The position numbers and the translations under genes were made by a program. The notes beneath the pieces were generated by a model that saw only the letters and a program-made list of their open reading frames with translations, was not told the DNA's origin and ran no database searches. From positions 35,882-99,881 of the forward strand of contig CANFUO010000002.1 in NCBI GenBank assembly GCA_947450225.1: DNA of 64,000 nucleotides, read 5' to 3'. Of the stretch, positions 11,031 through 21,184 are shown piece after piece (position 1 is the first letter of the stretch; the number at the start of each line of letters is the position of its first letter). The stretch comes from Burkholderiaceae bacterium. GTDB lineage: Bacteria; Pseudomonadota; Gammaproteobacteria; Burkholderiales; Burkholderiaceae.

Positions 11031-13151
11031 CTACGATAAGGGATGATCAGGAGTCAATGCACCAAAAGCCATTGCCCTGATTTTACTTAAGCGATCGCGC
11101 GCATTGGCGGCTTTTTCGAATTCAAGGTTACGTGCAAAATCTAACATTTCTTTTTCTAAACGCTTAATTTCCTTAGCTAATTCTTTTTCACCCATGTCTT
11201 CATACCTGGCTTTTTCTTTTTGTGATTGCCAGAGTACTTTTTCATCTTCTACGTCATAAACACCATCAATAATGTCTTTAATACGCTTACTTACCCCTAC
11301 TGGCGTTATGCCATTAAGTTCGTTGTGAGCCGTTTGTTTGGCGCGTCGTCTTTGTGTCTCAGCGATGGCTCTTTGCATGGAACCTGTAATACGATCTGCA
11401 TACAAAATCGCTTTCCCATTAATGTTTCTGGCTGCACGCCCAATGGTCTGTATCAAACTTCGCTCTGATCGCAAGAACCCTTCTTTATCCGCGTCCAAAA
11501 TTGCCACTAAAGATACCTCTGGGATATCTAATCCTTCACGTAATAAATTAATTCCGACCAAAACATCAAACATACCTAAGCGCAAATCACGGATGATCTC
11601 GACGCGTTCAACTGTATCAATATCAGAGTGTACATACCGTACTTTGACGCCATGATCAGACAAAAAATCAGTTAACTGCTCTGCCATGCGCTTGGTTAGT
11701 ACTGTAACTAAGACGCGCTCTGCCTTATCTACGCGAAGCTTGATTTGATCAAGTAAATCATCTACCTGTGTAGTCGCAGGGAGAACTTCAATCTCAGGGT
11801 CAATGAGACCTGTTGGTCTTACTACCTGCTCAACAACATTTCCTGTTTTCGTATTTTCGTAATCCGCTGGCGTCGCACTGACAAAAATGGTTTGGCGCAT
11901 TTTGGTTTCAAACTCATTAAACTTTAATGGGCGATTATCTAATGCTGATGGTAAGCGAAATCCAAAATCCACTAAAGTCACCTTACGTGCCCGGTCTCCG
12001 TTATACATACCATTGAACTGACCTATCAACACATGCGATTCGTCAAGGAACATTAACGCATCTTGGGGTAAATAATCAATCAGTGTCGGCGGCGCATCTC
12101 CAGGCTTTCCTCCTGACAAGTGCCTTGAATAATTTTCAATACCTTTACAAAAACCTAACTCAGCCATCATTTCAAGATCGAAACGTGTTCTTTGCTCAAG
12201 ACGCTGGGCTTCAACTAATTTATTTTGCGAAATTAATTCTGCCAGTCTTTCTCGTAATTCCACTTTGATATCTTCAACCGCTCGCAATATTGTTTCCCGC
12301 GGTGTGACATAGTGGGATCCAGGATAGACTGTAAAACGAGCAATCTTTTGTTTTGTCTTTCCCGTTAGTGGGTCAAAGAATTGCAATGTATCAACTTGAT
12401 CATCAAATAGTTCAAGGCGGATCGCCAACTCATTATGCTCAGCTGGAAAGATATCAATGGTGTCACCGCGCACACGAAAAGTTCCACGAGAGAAATCGAT
12501 TTCATTTCGGTCATACTGCATAGCGACTAATCGCTTGACGACATCACTTTGGGATAATTTGTCACCTTGGCGGAGTGTTAAAACCATTTTATGGTAATCG
12601 CCAGGATTACCAATACCATAGATTGCTGACACACTGGCAACAATAATGACATCTCGACGCTCAAGTAAACTTTTGGTAGCCGAGAGTCGCATCTGTTCAA
12701 TATGCTCATTAATCGATGAGTCTTTTTCAATAAATAAATCCCGCTGCGGAACGTATGCCTCTGGTTGGTAATAATCGTAATAACTCACGAAGTATTCGAC
12801 CGCATTGCGTGGAAAGAATTCTCTGAATTCGCTATATAACTGGGCTGCTAATGTTTTATTTGGGGCAAAAATAATGGCTGGCCGACCTTCCCTCGCAATG
12901 ACATTGGCCATGGTATAGGTCTTTCCAGACCCAGTAACGCCTAATAATGTTTGAAAAGATAAGCCGTCATGAATACCCTCCACCAAAGCATGAATGGCCG
13001 TCGGTTGGTCTCCTGCTGGCAAAAACGGCTGGTACAAATGGTAAGGGGAATTTGGGAATTCTACGAACTTAGACTCATCTAATTGCACCGCAGCAATCGG
13101 CGCACTGCGCTCAGATTTACCGTTTTTACCTTTAGATTGCCGAGAAGCCAT
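11031..13151 (-). CDS. uvrB: Excinuclease ABC subunit B
   Basis: [31 protein letters not shown]-terminal UVR motif. Confidence 0.98.
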   Translation of the reverse strand: MASRQSKGKNGKSERSAPIAAVQLDESKFVEFPNSPYHLYQPFLPAGDQPTAIHALVEGIHDGLSFQTLLGVTGSGKTYTMANVIAREGRPAIIFAPNKTLAAQLYSEFREFFPRNAVEYFVSYYDYYQPEAYVPQRDLFIEKDSSINEHIEQMRLSATKSLLERRDVIIVASVSAIYGIGNPGDYHKMVLTLRQGDKLSQSDVVKRLVAMQYDRNEIDFSRGTFRVRGDTIDIFPAEHNELAIRLELFDDQVDTLQFFDPLTGKTKQKIARFTVYPGSHYVTPRETILRAVEDIKVELRERLAELISQNKLVEAQRLEQRTRFDLEMMAELGFCKGIENYSRHLSGGKPGDAPPTLIDYLPQDALMFLDESHVLIGQFNGMYNGDRARKVTLVDFGFRLPSALDNRPLKFNEFETKMRQTIFVSATPADYENTKTGNVVEQVVRPTGLIDPEIEVLPATTQVDDLLDQIKLRVDKAERVLVTVLTKRMAEQLTDFLSDHGVKVRYVHSDIDTVERVEIIRDLRLGMFDVLVGINLLREGLDIPEVSLVAILDADKEGFLRSERSLIQTIGRAARNINGKAILYADRITGSMQRAIAETQRRRAKQTAHNELNGITPVGVSKRIKDIIDGVYDVEDEKVLWQSQKEKARYEDMGEKELAKEIKRLEKEMLDFARNLEFEKAANARDRLSKIRAMAFGALTPDHPLS

Positions 13152-13304
13152 AGAGTTTGTTTAAAATAGAACTAATGTTTTTGTATAGCCTTACATTATT
13201 GCAGTTTTTTTAAGATTTTTATTTTGTAATGAGGCTTTCTTGATGAAGGCTTACATTGAATTCTGAACTATTTTTTGACATCTATTGAATCGATATAACA
13301 ACCT

Positions 13305-14501
13305 ATGACACTCTTTTCCGCCGTTGAATTAGCCCCACGTGATCCTATTCTTGGTCTTTATGAAACATTTAACGCCGACACTCGCACCACGAAAGTCAAT
13401 TTAGGCGTTGGCGTCTACTTTACGGATGAGGGCAAAATTCCTTTGCTCAGAGCTGTTCAGGTTGCTGAAAAACAGATCCTAGAAAATCCTAAGTCCCGTG
13501 GCTATCTTCCAATTGAAGGAATTGCTACCTATAACAGTGCTGTACAAAATTTAGTCTTTGGTAGCGATAGTGCCCTTATTGCTGATCATCGAGCCGTTAC
13601 TTTTGAAGGTCTGGGTGGAACTGGTGCTCTCAAAATTGGCGCCGACTTCATTAAACGCTTAAAACCTCATACCCAAGTCGCTATTAGCGACCCGAGTTGG
13701 GAAAATCACCGTGGCTTATTTGAAGGTGCTGGGTTCCCTGTAATTAACTATCCTTACTATGACCCTCAAACGCGTGGTGTTAACTTTGGTGCAATGCAGG
13801 CTTTCCTAAAAACACTACCCGCTGATAGTGTCATTGTTCTGCATGCCTGCTGTCATAATCCAACCGGGGCTGATATGTCTGCCGACCAATGGCAAACGGT
13901 GGTTCAAATATGCCAACAAAACCATTTGATTCCATTTTTAGATATGGCCTACCAGGGTTTTGCAGAAGGTATTTATGAAGATGGTTTAGCTGTTCGTCTG
14001 TTTGCTCAGTCAGGCTTGTCTTTTTTCATTTCTAGCTCTTTCTCGAAGTCTTTTTCACTGTATGGCGAGCGTGTAGGTGCGCTCACAATCGTTACGCAAA
14101 ATGCAGGTGAGTCGGCAAATGTTGCCTCTCAGGTCAAACGTGTCATTCGTACTAATTACTCAAATCCTCCAACTCACGGTGGAACCATTGTCTCGACAGT
14201 TCTCAATTCAAATGAATTAAGAACAATGTGGGAAGAAGAACTTGGTCAAATGCGCAATCGAATTAAACAAATGCGTACACAATTAATCGCTGAACTTAAA
14301 GCTGCTGGCGCTACAAAAGATTTTTCTTTCATCCAAGAGCAGCGTGGCATGTTTTCTTATACTGGCCTATCAAAAGAGCAGGTGGATCATTTAATTACCG
14401 ATCATGGCGTATATGCGGTGAGTACTGGTCGTATTTGCGTGGCCTCACTAAATACGAAGAATATTGCTCACGTGGCTAAAGCAATTGCGGCAGTTTTGTA
14501 G
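13305..14501 (+). CDS. Aromatic/aspartate amino acid aminotransferase (class I)
   Basis: VELAPRDPILGLYETFNADTRTTKVNLGVGVY; SFSKSFSLYGERVGAL PLP-lysine motif. Confidence 0.92.
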   Translation: MTLFSAVELAPRDPILGLYETFNADTRTTKVNLGVGVYFTDEGKIPLLRAVQVAEKQILENPKSRGYLPIEGIATYNSAVQNLVFGSDSALIADHRAVTFEGLGGTGALKIGADFIKRLKPHTQVAISDPSWENHRGLFEGAGFPVINYPYYDPQTRGVNFGAMQAFLKTLPADSVIVLHACCHNPTGADMSADQWQTVVQICQQNHLIPFLDMAYQGFAEGIYEDGLAVRLFAQSGLSFFISSSFSKSFSLYGERVGALTIVTQNAGESANVASQVKRVIRTNYSNPPTHGGTIVSTVLNSNELRTMWEEELGQMRNRIKQMRTQLIAELKAAGATKDFSFIQEQRGMFSYTGLSKEQVDHLITDHGVYAVSTGRICVASLNTKNIAHVAKAIAAVL

Positions 14502-14515
14502 CACTCAATAGCATG

Positions 14516-14551
14516 GTCAATCAAATGACACTAAAAAATCATTTGATTGAC
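14516..14551. terminator. 13-bp perfect hairpin, probable terminator of the aminotransferase gene
   Basis: GTCAATCAAATGA-CACTAAAAAA-TCATTTGATTGAC followed by GCCTTTTCT. Confidence 0.75.
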
Positions 14552-14575
14552 GCCTTTTCTAGTGTAATATTCTAT

Positions 14576-14588
14576 TGTTGCATTGCAA
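14576..14588. promoter_or_regulatory. PhbF/PhaR-type operator candidate upstream of phaZ
   Basis: TGTTGCATTGCAA fits TG[N]TGC[N]3GCAA; 60 bp upstream of the PHA depolymerase start. Confidence 0.55.
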
Positions 14589-14647
14589 TATACGGCACTG
14601 GACGTTTTTCAGAGCCTTTCTCCTAATCGTTGTAAAGGGTCGATGTT

Positions 14648-16045
14648 ATGTTGTATCAACTCCAAGAATTCCAACGCGCTATGCTTGAGCCCTTGAGCTC
14701 ATGGGCGCAAACAACTGCTAAAGCATTTAGTAATCCGAATAATCCCCTCTCCTATTACCCTGTTTCGCAAAGAATTGCCGCGGGATATGAATTGTTGTAT
14801 CGCTTGGGTAAAGAGTACGAAAAACCTGAATTTGGCGTTAGAGCGGTTGAAGTTCTTGGTAAAAATGTCACAGTTACTGAATTTTCTTCTTTAAAAAAGC
14901 CATTTTGTAATTTAGTTCGCTTCAAACGTTACTCTGATGATGTTGAAGTCATTAAAGCGATGAAGAAGGAACCTATCGTATTGGTGGTGGCGCCTTTATC
15001 AGGTCATCATTCTTCTTTGTTAAGAGATACAGTTAAAGTCCTTCTTCAAAACCATAAAGTCTATTTAACCGACTGGGTTGATGCGCGTCTTGTGCCAACT
15101 TCCGAAGGCAAGTTCCATCTCGATGACTATGTAAGCTATATCCAAGAGTTTATTCGTTATATTGGTGCAGAAAATTTACATATCATCTCCGTTTGTCAAC
15201 CAACGGTGCCAGTTTTAGCTGCGATTTCATTAATGGCCAGTAATGGTGAAAAAACTCCTGTAACGATGACGATGATGGGTGGCCCCATCGATGCCAGAAA
15301 ATCGCCTACTGCGGTTAATTCACTTGCTATGACGAAGTCTTTTGAGTGGTTTGAAAACAATGTCATCTATACCGTGCCTCCGAATCATCCTGGAGCTGGT
15401 AGGAAAGTTTATCCTGGTTTTTTACAACACGCTGGCTTTGTTGCCATGAATCCTGATCGTCATCTGCGCTCACACTGGGACTATTTCCAGGATTTACTGA
15501 AGGGCGACGCACCTGATGCCGACGCTCATCGTAAATTCTATGATGAATATAACGCTGTCCTCGATATGGACTCCGCCTATTACCTTGAAACTATCAAAAC
15601 TGTTTTTCAAGAATTTGCGCTCCCTAAAGGCACATGGGTAGTAAATGGACAACTTGTCCGTCCACAAGATATTAAACATACTGCTCTTTTGGCTATTGAG
15701 GGTGAACTCGATGATATTTCTGGAAGTGGTCAAACCAGCGCCGCTATCGAATTATGTTCTGGTATTCCAAAAGCCAATAAAGAAGGCTTTGAAGTACAAG
15801 GTGCTGGACACTACGGTATATTTTCGGGTCGTCGTTGGCGTGATGTGGTTTATCCGAGAATTAGTGAATTTATTCGTAAACATCCAGGAGCTAGCTCTCA
15901 ATCAACACCTAAAGCTAATCCAGTTAAAAAAGTGAGTTCTCCTACTCCAAGCAAAAAAACTGTTGTGTCTAAAGTAATCGCTAAGAAGCCAGCAGTTACA
16001 GCTCCAAAGAAATCAACACGCACTTCTATTAGGTCAAAGGCCTAA
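14648..16045 (+). CDS. phaZ: Intracellular polyhydroxyalkanoate depolymerase with Lys/Pro/Ala-rich C-terminal tail
   Basis: MLYQLQEFQRAMLEPLSSWA; HIISVCQPTVPVLA; HYGIFSGRRWRD; C-term basic tail. Confidence 0.92.
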   Translation: MLYQLQEFQRAMLEPLSSWAQTTAKAFSNPNNPLSYYPVSQRIAAGYELLYRLGKEYEKPEFGVRAVEVLGKNVTVTEFSSLKKPFCNLVRFKRYSDDVEVIKAMKKEPIVLVVAPLSGHHSSLLRDTVKVLLQNHKVYLTDWVDARLVPTSEGKFHLDDYVSYIQEFIRYIGAENLHIISVCQPTVPVLAAISLMASNGEKTPVTMTMMGGPIDARKSPTAVNSLAMTKSFEWFENNVIYTVPPNHPGAGRKVYPGFLQHAGFVAMNPDRHLRSHWDYFQDLLKGDAPDADAHRKFYDEYNAVLDMDSAYYLETIKTVFQEFALPKGTWVVNGQLVRPQDIKHTALLAIEGELDDISGSGQTSAAIELCSGIPKANKEGFEVQGAGHYGIFSGRRWRDVVYPRISEFIRKHPGASSQSTPKANPVKKVSSPTPSKKTVVSKVIAKKPAVTAPKKSTRTSIRSKA

Positions 16046-16058
16046 ACTCTTCTGTAGA

Positions 16059-16757
16059 GTGAATACAAGCATTTTGAATCCTCTCTCATCTAGTTTGCTA
16101 AAACAACTAGATGAGACTCTTCCTCAAACACAATGTACCAAATGTGGCTACCCTGATTGTCATGCCTATGCCAAAGCAATGTCTCTTGATGAAGCTGAGC
16201 ATAATCGCTGTCCCCCAGGCGGCCAAGAAGGTATCGTTCGACTAGCAAAGATATTAGGGAAGTCTGAAATCCCTCTTGATATCAGTCGCGGTCTAGAGCG
16301 TGTTCGCCCTTTAGCTGTCATCAACGAGATGGAATGTATTGGGTGTACGCTTTGTATCAAAGCTTGCCCTGTTGATGCTATTGTTGGCGCTCCTAAGCAA
16401 CTTCACTTAGTGGTCAATGATCGATGTACTGGCTGCGATCTGTGTGTGCCACCGTGTCCTGTGGATTGTATTACGATGGTGCCAATCACTGAGACCAAAA
16501 CCGGCTGGGATGCCTGGTCTGATCTTCAGGCCAAATCATCTAAACAATATTATGACTCTCGCAAGATTCGATTAGAGCGAGAAAAAAATGATTTATTAAA
16601 ACGTCAAACAGCAAAAGCAAAATCCAAGCTCAAGTCTTTAAGTAAAGAGACCTCTTCCGAACAAACTGTTATCAATGAGGCTGCTCGTAAAAAAGCAATT
16701 ATTGAAGCGGCAATTGCACGTGCTACAGAAAAATTAGATCAACGCAATATTAAATAA
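16059..16757 (+). CDS. RnfB/RsxB-like ferredoxin (Fe-S domain plus 2x[4Fe-4S]), GTG start
   Basis: TQCTKCGYPDCHAYA...NRCPPGG; CIGCTLCIKACPVDAI; CTGCDLCVPPCPVDCI. Confidence 0.9.
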   Translation: MNTSILNPLSSSLLKQLDETLPQTQCTKCGYPDCHAYAKAMSLDEAEHNRCPPGGQEGIVRLAKILGKSEIPLDISRGLERVRPLAVINEMECIGCTLCIKACPVDAIVGAPKQLHLVVNDRCTGCDLCVPPCPVDCITMVPITETKTGWDAWSDLQAKSSKQYYDSRKIRLEREKNDLLKRQTAKAKSKLKSLSKETSSEQTVINEAARKKAIIEAAIARATEKLDQRNIK

Positions 16758-17175
16758 GTTGATTTAACTCTTCAAGGTAGGTATGCATATTAGGTTCTTC
16801 TCCTGACCTTGAGGATTCCCACAAAACTTTTCCTAAACACTCCATCATCTGATGATGCGCTGTGTGCTCATCATCAAATCTTGTCATTAATTGCTGATGA
16901 ATCTTTCTAATACCTTTTGGTTGATCTATTTGTATTTGCTCTGATAAGCTCATATGCATGGACAAATGCAAAAAAGGATTTGTCTGACCATTTTCTACTG
17001 AGAAATCCTGCGCTTTTGCTTCTTCAGGCTCATTCAGAAGGGCATGATACTCGGGGTGCTCTACCATCCACCTTGCCGCGATCGATTCTAAGGGTGTCAA
17101 CACACCAGCATCTTGATACTTATTCCAAGCCTGACAAAAAAACTCACGAACTTGATCTTTTGTTGGATTAAACAT
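16750..17175 (-). CDS. DUF1841 family protein
   Basis: MFNPTKDQVREFFCQAW...NPFLHLSMHMSLSEQ; adjacent to nth. Confidence 0.75.
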   Translation of the reverse strand: MFNPTKDQVREFFCQAWNKYQDAGVLTPLESIAARWMVEHPEYHALLNEPEEAKAQDFSVENGQTNPFLHLSMHMSLSEQIQIDQPKGIRKIHQQLMTRFDDEHTAHHQMMECLGKVLWESSRSGEEPNMHTYLEELNQLI

Positions 17176-17821
17176 CTTCTAGGTTTTTATCTTTATATTG
17201 ACATACTGGGGCTACTGGACAATTTGCGCACAAAGGCGTTCTTGCCTTACAAATATAACGTCCAAGCAAGATCAACCAATGATGGGCATTGATTAAATAG
17301 TGAGCAGGTACCCTTTTGAGTAATTTTTTTTCTACCTCAATAACATCTTTTCCAGGTGCCAAGCCGGTTCGATTAGACAGCCGAAAAATATGGGTATCTA
17401 CTGCCATGGTGGGTTGCCCAAAGGCTGTATTAAGAACGACATTCGCGGTTTTACGACCAACGCCTGGCAGTGCTTCAAGTGACTCACGATCTTGGGGAAC
17501 GATTCCACCATGTTCACTAACTAAAATTTGGCAAGCTTGGATTAAATGCTTAGCCTTAGAACGATACAGCCCAATCGTCTGAATATGTTGCATCAATTTT
17601 TTTTCACCAAGCTTTAAGATCGCCTCAGGTGTATTGGCGATGGGAAATAGTTTTCTAGTGGCTTTATTGACTGAGATATCTGTTGCTTGCGCTGATAAGA
17701 GTACTGCGGCTAATAATTCAAAGTCGGAAGTGTATTCAAGTTCTGTTTTAGGATGCGGATTAATTTTTTGTAACGTCGCAAAAAAGGCCTCGCGTTGCTC
17801 AGGATTCATCAGCTTAGGCAT
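17168..17821 (-). CDS. nth: Endonuclease III
   Basis: HhH LEALPGVGRKTANVVL; VDTHIFRLSNR; CKARTPLCANCPVAPVC Fe-S motif; start trimmed to MPKLMNPEQR. Confidence 0.95.
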   Translation of the reverse strand: MPKLMNPEQREAFFATLQKINPHPKTELEYTSDFELLAAVLLSAQATDISVNKATRKLFPIANTPEAILKLGEKKLMQHIQTIGLYRSKAKHLIQACQILVSEHGGIVPQDRESLEALPGVGRKTANVVLNTAFGQPTMAVDTHIFRLSNRTGLAPGKDVIEVEKKLLKRVPAHYLINAHHWLILLGRYICKARTPLCANCPVAPVCQYKDKNLEDV

Positions 17822-18257
17822 TGTATTTACTTTTGAAATCAAAACTACGAATTGCTTCATAGAGGTCCTGCGCTTGCTGGTGCCTCTCCTTCAATAGATC
17901 CGCGGGGATTTCACGTAACTTTTTTCCCCAAATCGATTCCGGAAAATAAGAATCATCTTCCCACCTAGGAATAATGTGCCAATGAAGATGTGGCACAAAA
18001 TTACCAAAGCTAGCTAGATTAATTTTATGCGGGTTCAATACATCACGAATCAGTTGCTCTACTTGACAGACCACTTGCATTAATGCACTTCTATGCTGTG
18101 GAGATAAGTCAGTCATTTCACCAATGTGAAGGTTCCAAACTACGCGCACAAGACCAGGAAACTCAGGCTCATCGGGGGCAATAATTCGCAATACCGCATT
18201 AGAGGCTAAGATTTCACCTCCATCGTGGGTGCATAAATGACATGTAGGATTATTCAT
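17814..18257 (-). CDS. HIT-family protein
   Basis: FVPHLHWHIIPRW histidine triad. Confidence 0.88.
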   Translation of the reverse strand: MNNPTCHLCTHDGGEILASNAVLRIIAPDEPEFPGLVRVVWNLHIGEMTDLSPQHRSALMQVVCQVEQLIRDVLNPHKINLASFGNFVPHLHWHIIPRWEDDSYFPESIWGKKLREIPADLLKERHQQAQDLYEAIRSFDFKSKYNA

Positions 18258-18332
18258 TCCATCAGTTTACCAAGAGACTATAGAAATGAATGATTTGTTT
18301 GGACTGAAATATTCTGATAATTAAAATTAAAA

Positions 18333-18357
18333 AACCCGAGGATTGTGTCCTCGGGTT
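18333..18357 (-). terminator. Rho-independent terminator of aceA
   Basis: AACCCGAGGA-TTGTG-TCCTCGGGTT; T-run on minus strand. Confidence 0.92.
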
Positions 18358-18392
18358 GCTCTTCATTTGCAGATAAGCAAATATTGATAACT

Positions 18393-19691
18393 TTAGTGAA
18401 ACTGCTCTTCTTCAGTTGATCCAGTGAGTGCTGTTACTGAGGATTTACCACCTTGGATAACTGTTGTGACGTCGTCGAAGTAACCTGTACCAACTTCTTG
18501 CTGATGAGATACAAAGGTATATCCACGTTCACGAGCAGCAAATTCTGGCTCTTGAACTTTTTCAACATAAGCTGACATGCCACGCTGAGCATAATCTTGG
18601 GCTAAGTCATACATGTTGTACCACATCGAATGGATACCCGCCAATGTAATAAATTGATATTTATAACCCATCGCACCTAGTTCACGTTGGAATTTTGCAA
18701 TCGTTGCATCATCTAAATTCTTTCTCCAGTTAAATGACGGTGAGCAGTTATACGCCAATAATTTTCCAGGATACTTCGAGCGAATAGCCTCGGCAAATTT
18801 TTGTGCAAATGCCAAATCAGGCGTCCCAGTTTCACACCAAACCATATCAGCATAGGCAGCGTAAGCCACACCTCTTGAGATCGCTTGATCTAAGCCTTTA
18901 CGTGTTTTGTAAAATCCTTCAGCAGTTCTTTCACCAGTAACAAATGGTATGTCATTAGCATCATAATCGGAGGTCAATAAATCAGCGGCCTCAGCATCCG
19001 TTCTGGCTAAAATTAATGTAGGAACGCCTAATACATCTGCTGCAAGACGCGCTGAATTTAATTTTTGAACTGCCTCTTGTGTTGGGACTAAAACCTTACC
19101 ACCCATGTGGCCACATTTTTTAACAGATGCTAATTGATCTTCAAAGTGTACGCCTGCTGCCCCGGCTTCAATCATCGACTTCATCAGTTCAAAACCATTT
19201 AAAACTCCACCAAAGCCTGCTTCAGCATCGGCAACAATCGGTGCGAAATAATCAATATAACCAGCATCGCCAGGGTTTAAACCTTTTGACCACTGGATCT
19301 CATCAGCGCGTTTAAAGGTATTGTTAATACGTTCAACAACCTTAGGAACTGAGTCAACTGGATAGAGTGATTGATCTGGATACATTTCAGCACCACTATT
19401 AGCATCAGCAGCTACTTGCCATCCTGACAAATAAATAGCTTTGATACCAGCTTTTACTTGTTGCATTGCTTGACCACCAGTCAAAGCACCCAAACAATTG
19501 ATATAGGCCTCGTTATTCACCATATTCCAGAGCTTTTGGGCACCATGTTTAGCTAGTGTGTGCTCAATGTGCAAAGAGCCTCTTAAACGGACAACATCAT
19601 CCGCAGTGTAATTACGTTTGATACCTTGCCAACGTGGATTGGTATCCCAGTCTTTCTGAATTTCTGCTGCAGCTTCTTGACGTGTTTTCAT
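18393..19691 (-). CDS. aceA: Isocitrate lyase
   Basis: [38 protein letters not shown]. Confidence 0.98.
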   Translation of the reverse strand: MKTRQEAAAEIQKDWDTNPRWQGIKRNYTADDVVRLRGSLHIEHTLAKHGAQKLWNMVNNEAYINCLGALTGGQAMQQVKAGIKAIYLSGWQVAADANSGAEMYPDQSLYPVDSVPKVVERINNTFKRADEIQWSKGLNPGDAGYIDYFAPIVADAEAGFGGVLNGFELMKSMIEAGAAGVHFEDQLASVKKCGHMGGKVLVPTQEAVQKLNSARLAADVLGVPTLILARTDAEAADLLTSDYDANDIPFVTGERTAEGFYKTRKGLDQAISRGVAYAAYADMVWCETGTPDLAFAQKFAEAIRSKYPGKLLAYNCSPSFNWRKNLDDATIAKFQRELGAMGYKYQFITLAGIHSMWYNMYDLAQDYAQRGMSAYVEKVQEPEFAARERGYTFVSHQQEVGTGYFDDVTTVIQGGKSSVTALTGSTEEEQFH

Positions 19692-19745
19692 TTATTTCTC
19701 CAAAATATATTACAAAGGTTTCATTCAAAATCAGGAATTTGATAT

Positions 19746-19763
19746 AAGTCTTATATAAGACTT
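19746..19763. promoter_or_regulatory. Perfect 18-bp palindromic operator candidate upstream of aceA
   Basis: AAGTCTTATATAAGACTT, 55 bp upstream of the aceA start. Confidence 0.5.
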
Positions 19764-19957
19764 TATGAATTTTTGCTCTGCAACACAATATGGAAAACAA
19801 CTTATTTTAATATTATTTAACTTAAACAAATCAATTACTTATAAAAATAATTTCACATTAAGAAATGAAAAATCATCATTTAAGATTTTTTAATGAGTCT
19901 GATCTCTAGGTATTTTTACTAATGAAAATAGCATTTCACAATGTGGAATATTGTGAG

Positions 19958-21169
19958 CTAGGCCTGAATTAAAGCAGCCTTATTTTTGTTGTATTGATTC
20001 AGTAGATGCGCAACCAATACAGCTATTAATTGAAGGGCGGCGATCGAGTAGAAAATAATTTCTGGGCTTTTCCAGTCCATAAATAATCCAAATAAAAGTG
20101 GCCCAGAAGCAGCCCCAAAGTCAATTCCAGAGTACACCAAACCAAATACACGCCCCGAAGCCCCCTTAGGGGTTCCAGCGCGAACCATTAAATCTCGAGC
20201 AGGTCCAGCCATGCCGCCTCCAAAACCCATTAATGCAAACAAAATAGGCACTGTCCAGCCTGGAAAAATGCCTAGCCCAGTAATAATGGCTACAACACCA
20301 GACAAAAAGAAAGCCGTCGTAATGACATGATCTGGATTGGCAATCTTTGTCGCAACAAAACCTCCTGCAATCAACCCCACTGCACTCGATATCATGAAAA
20401 GGGTATAGGAAGATGCTGTCAAACTAATAGGTATTTGGTATATATCAATGAGTGCGCTGGAGGAAAAACTTTGGATACCAGCAAATCCAAATGCCGTTAA
20501 GTAAAAAAATAACCAACTCATCCACATGCTGGGTAATTTAAAAATCTCTAGCGTCGGAATTGGGATGACGGGCTCTTCAGGATTTTCAATGATGGCATGT
20601 TCCGCTAATTGATCGCGTCGATACATCATAATAATTAGTACTATTCCGGCGAGGATGGACGCCCCAAATAGAGCAACTCGCCAACTATCAAATAAAGCCG
20701 TCAAACTTAATAAGAATAAAGGTGCAGCCGCCCAGCCTAAATAACCAGTTACACCATGTATAGAATAGGCATGCGCTAAATTTTGTGGCTTAACTAGGTT
20801 GTTTATCATGGTGTAATCAACTGGATGAAACACACCATTGCCCAGGCCAGCAACTGCGACGCCAATGATTAACATTGTATAGCTTTGGGAGAACCCAAGT
20901 ATGAGCGCACTAATACACAACAAAAAAATCCCAAGAAATAAAATAGGACGCGCACCATATCGATCAACAAAAACACCGCTTGTAGTTTGAATCACTGAAG
21001 AGACCATATAAAAGACGGTCATCAATAAACCAAGCTCAGCATAGCTAAGACCAAACTCAACTTTGATCCATGGGAATAATGGCGCAATAATTAAATGGAA
21101 AAAATGCGAGATGCTATGTGCTAGCCCGATCAGGCTAATAAGCTCCACATCTTTTTTATTGGTAATCAT
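19958..21169 (-). CDS. MFS transporter
   Basis: Multiple hydrophobic helices; GVFVDRYGARPILF motif A-like loop. Confidence 0.88.
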   Translation of the reverse strand: MITNKKDVELISLIGLAHSISHFFHLIIAPLFPWIKVEFGLSYAELGLLMTVFYMVSSVIQTTSGVFVDRYGARPILFLGIFLLCISALILGFSQSYTMLIIGVAVAGLGNGVFHPVDYTMINNLVKPQNLAHAYSIHGVTGYLGWAAAPLFLLSLTALFDSWRVALFGASILAGIVLIIMMYRRDQLAEHAIIENPEEPVIPIPTLEIFKLPSMWMSWLFFYLTAFGFAGIQSFSSSALIDIYQIPISLTASSYTLFMISSAVGLIAGGFVATKIANPDHVITTAFFLSGVVAIITGLGIFPGWTVPILFALMGFGGGMAGPARDLMVRAGTPKGASGRVFGLVYSGIDFGAASGPLLFGLFMDWKSPEIIFYSIAALQLIAVLVAHLLNQYNKNKAALIQA

Positions 21170-21184
21170 CCCACTATTTTACAA

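Noticed and set aside
13152-13304. LexA box in the uvrB upstream region
   Set aside because: No CTGT-N8-ACAG match; only AT-rich sequence.
15645-15935. 96-aa plus-strand ORF inside phaZ
   Set aside because: Alternate frame within phaZ; low-complexity, no motif.
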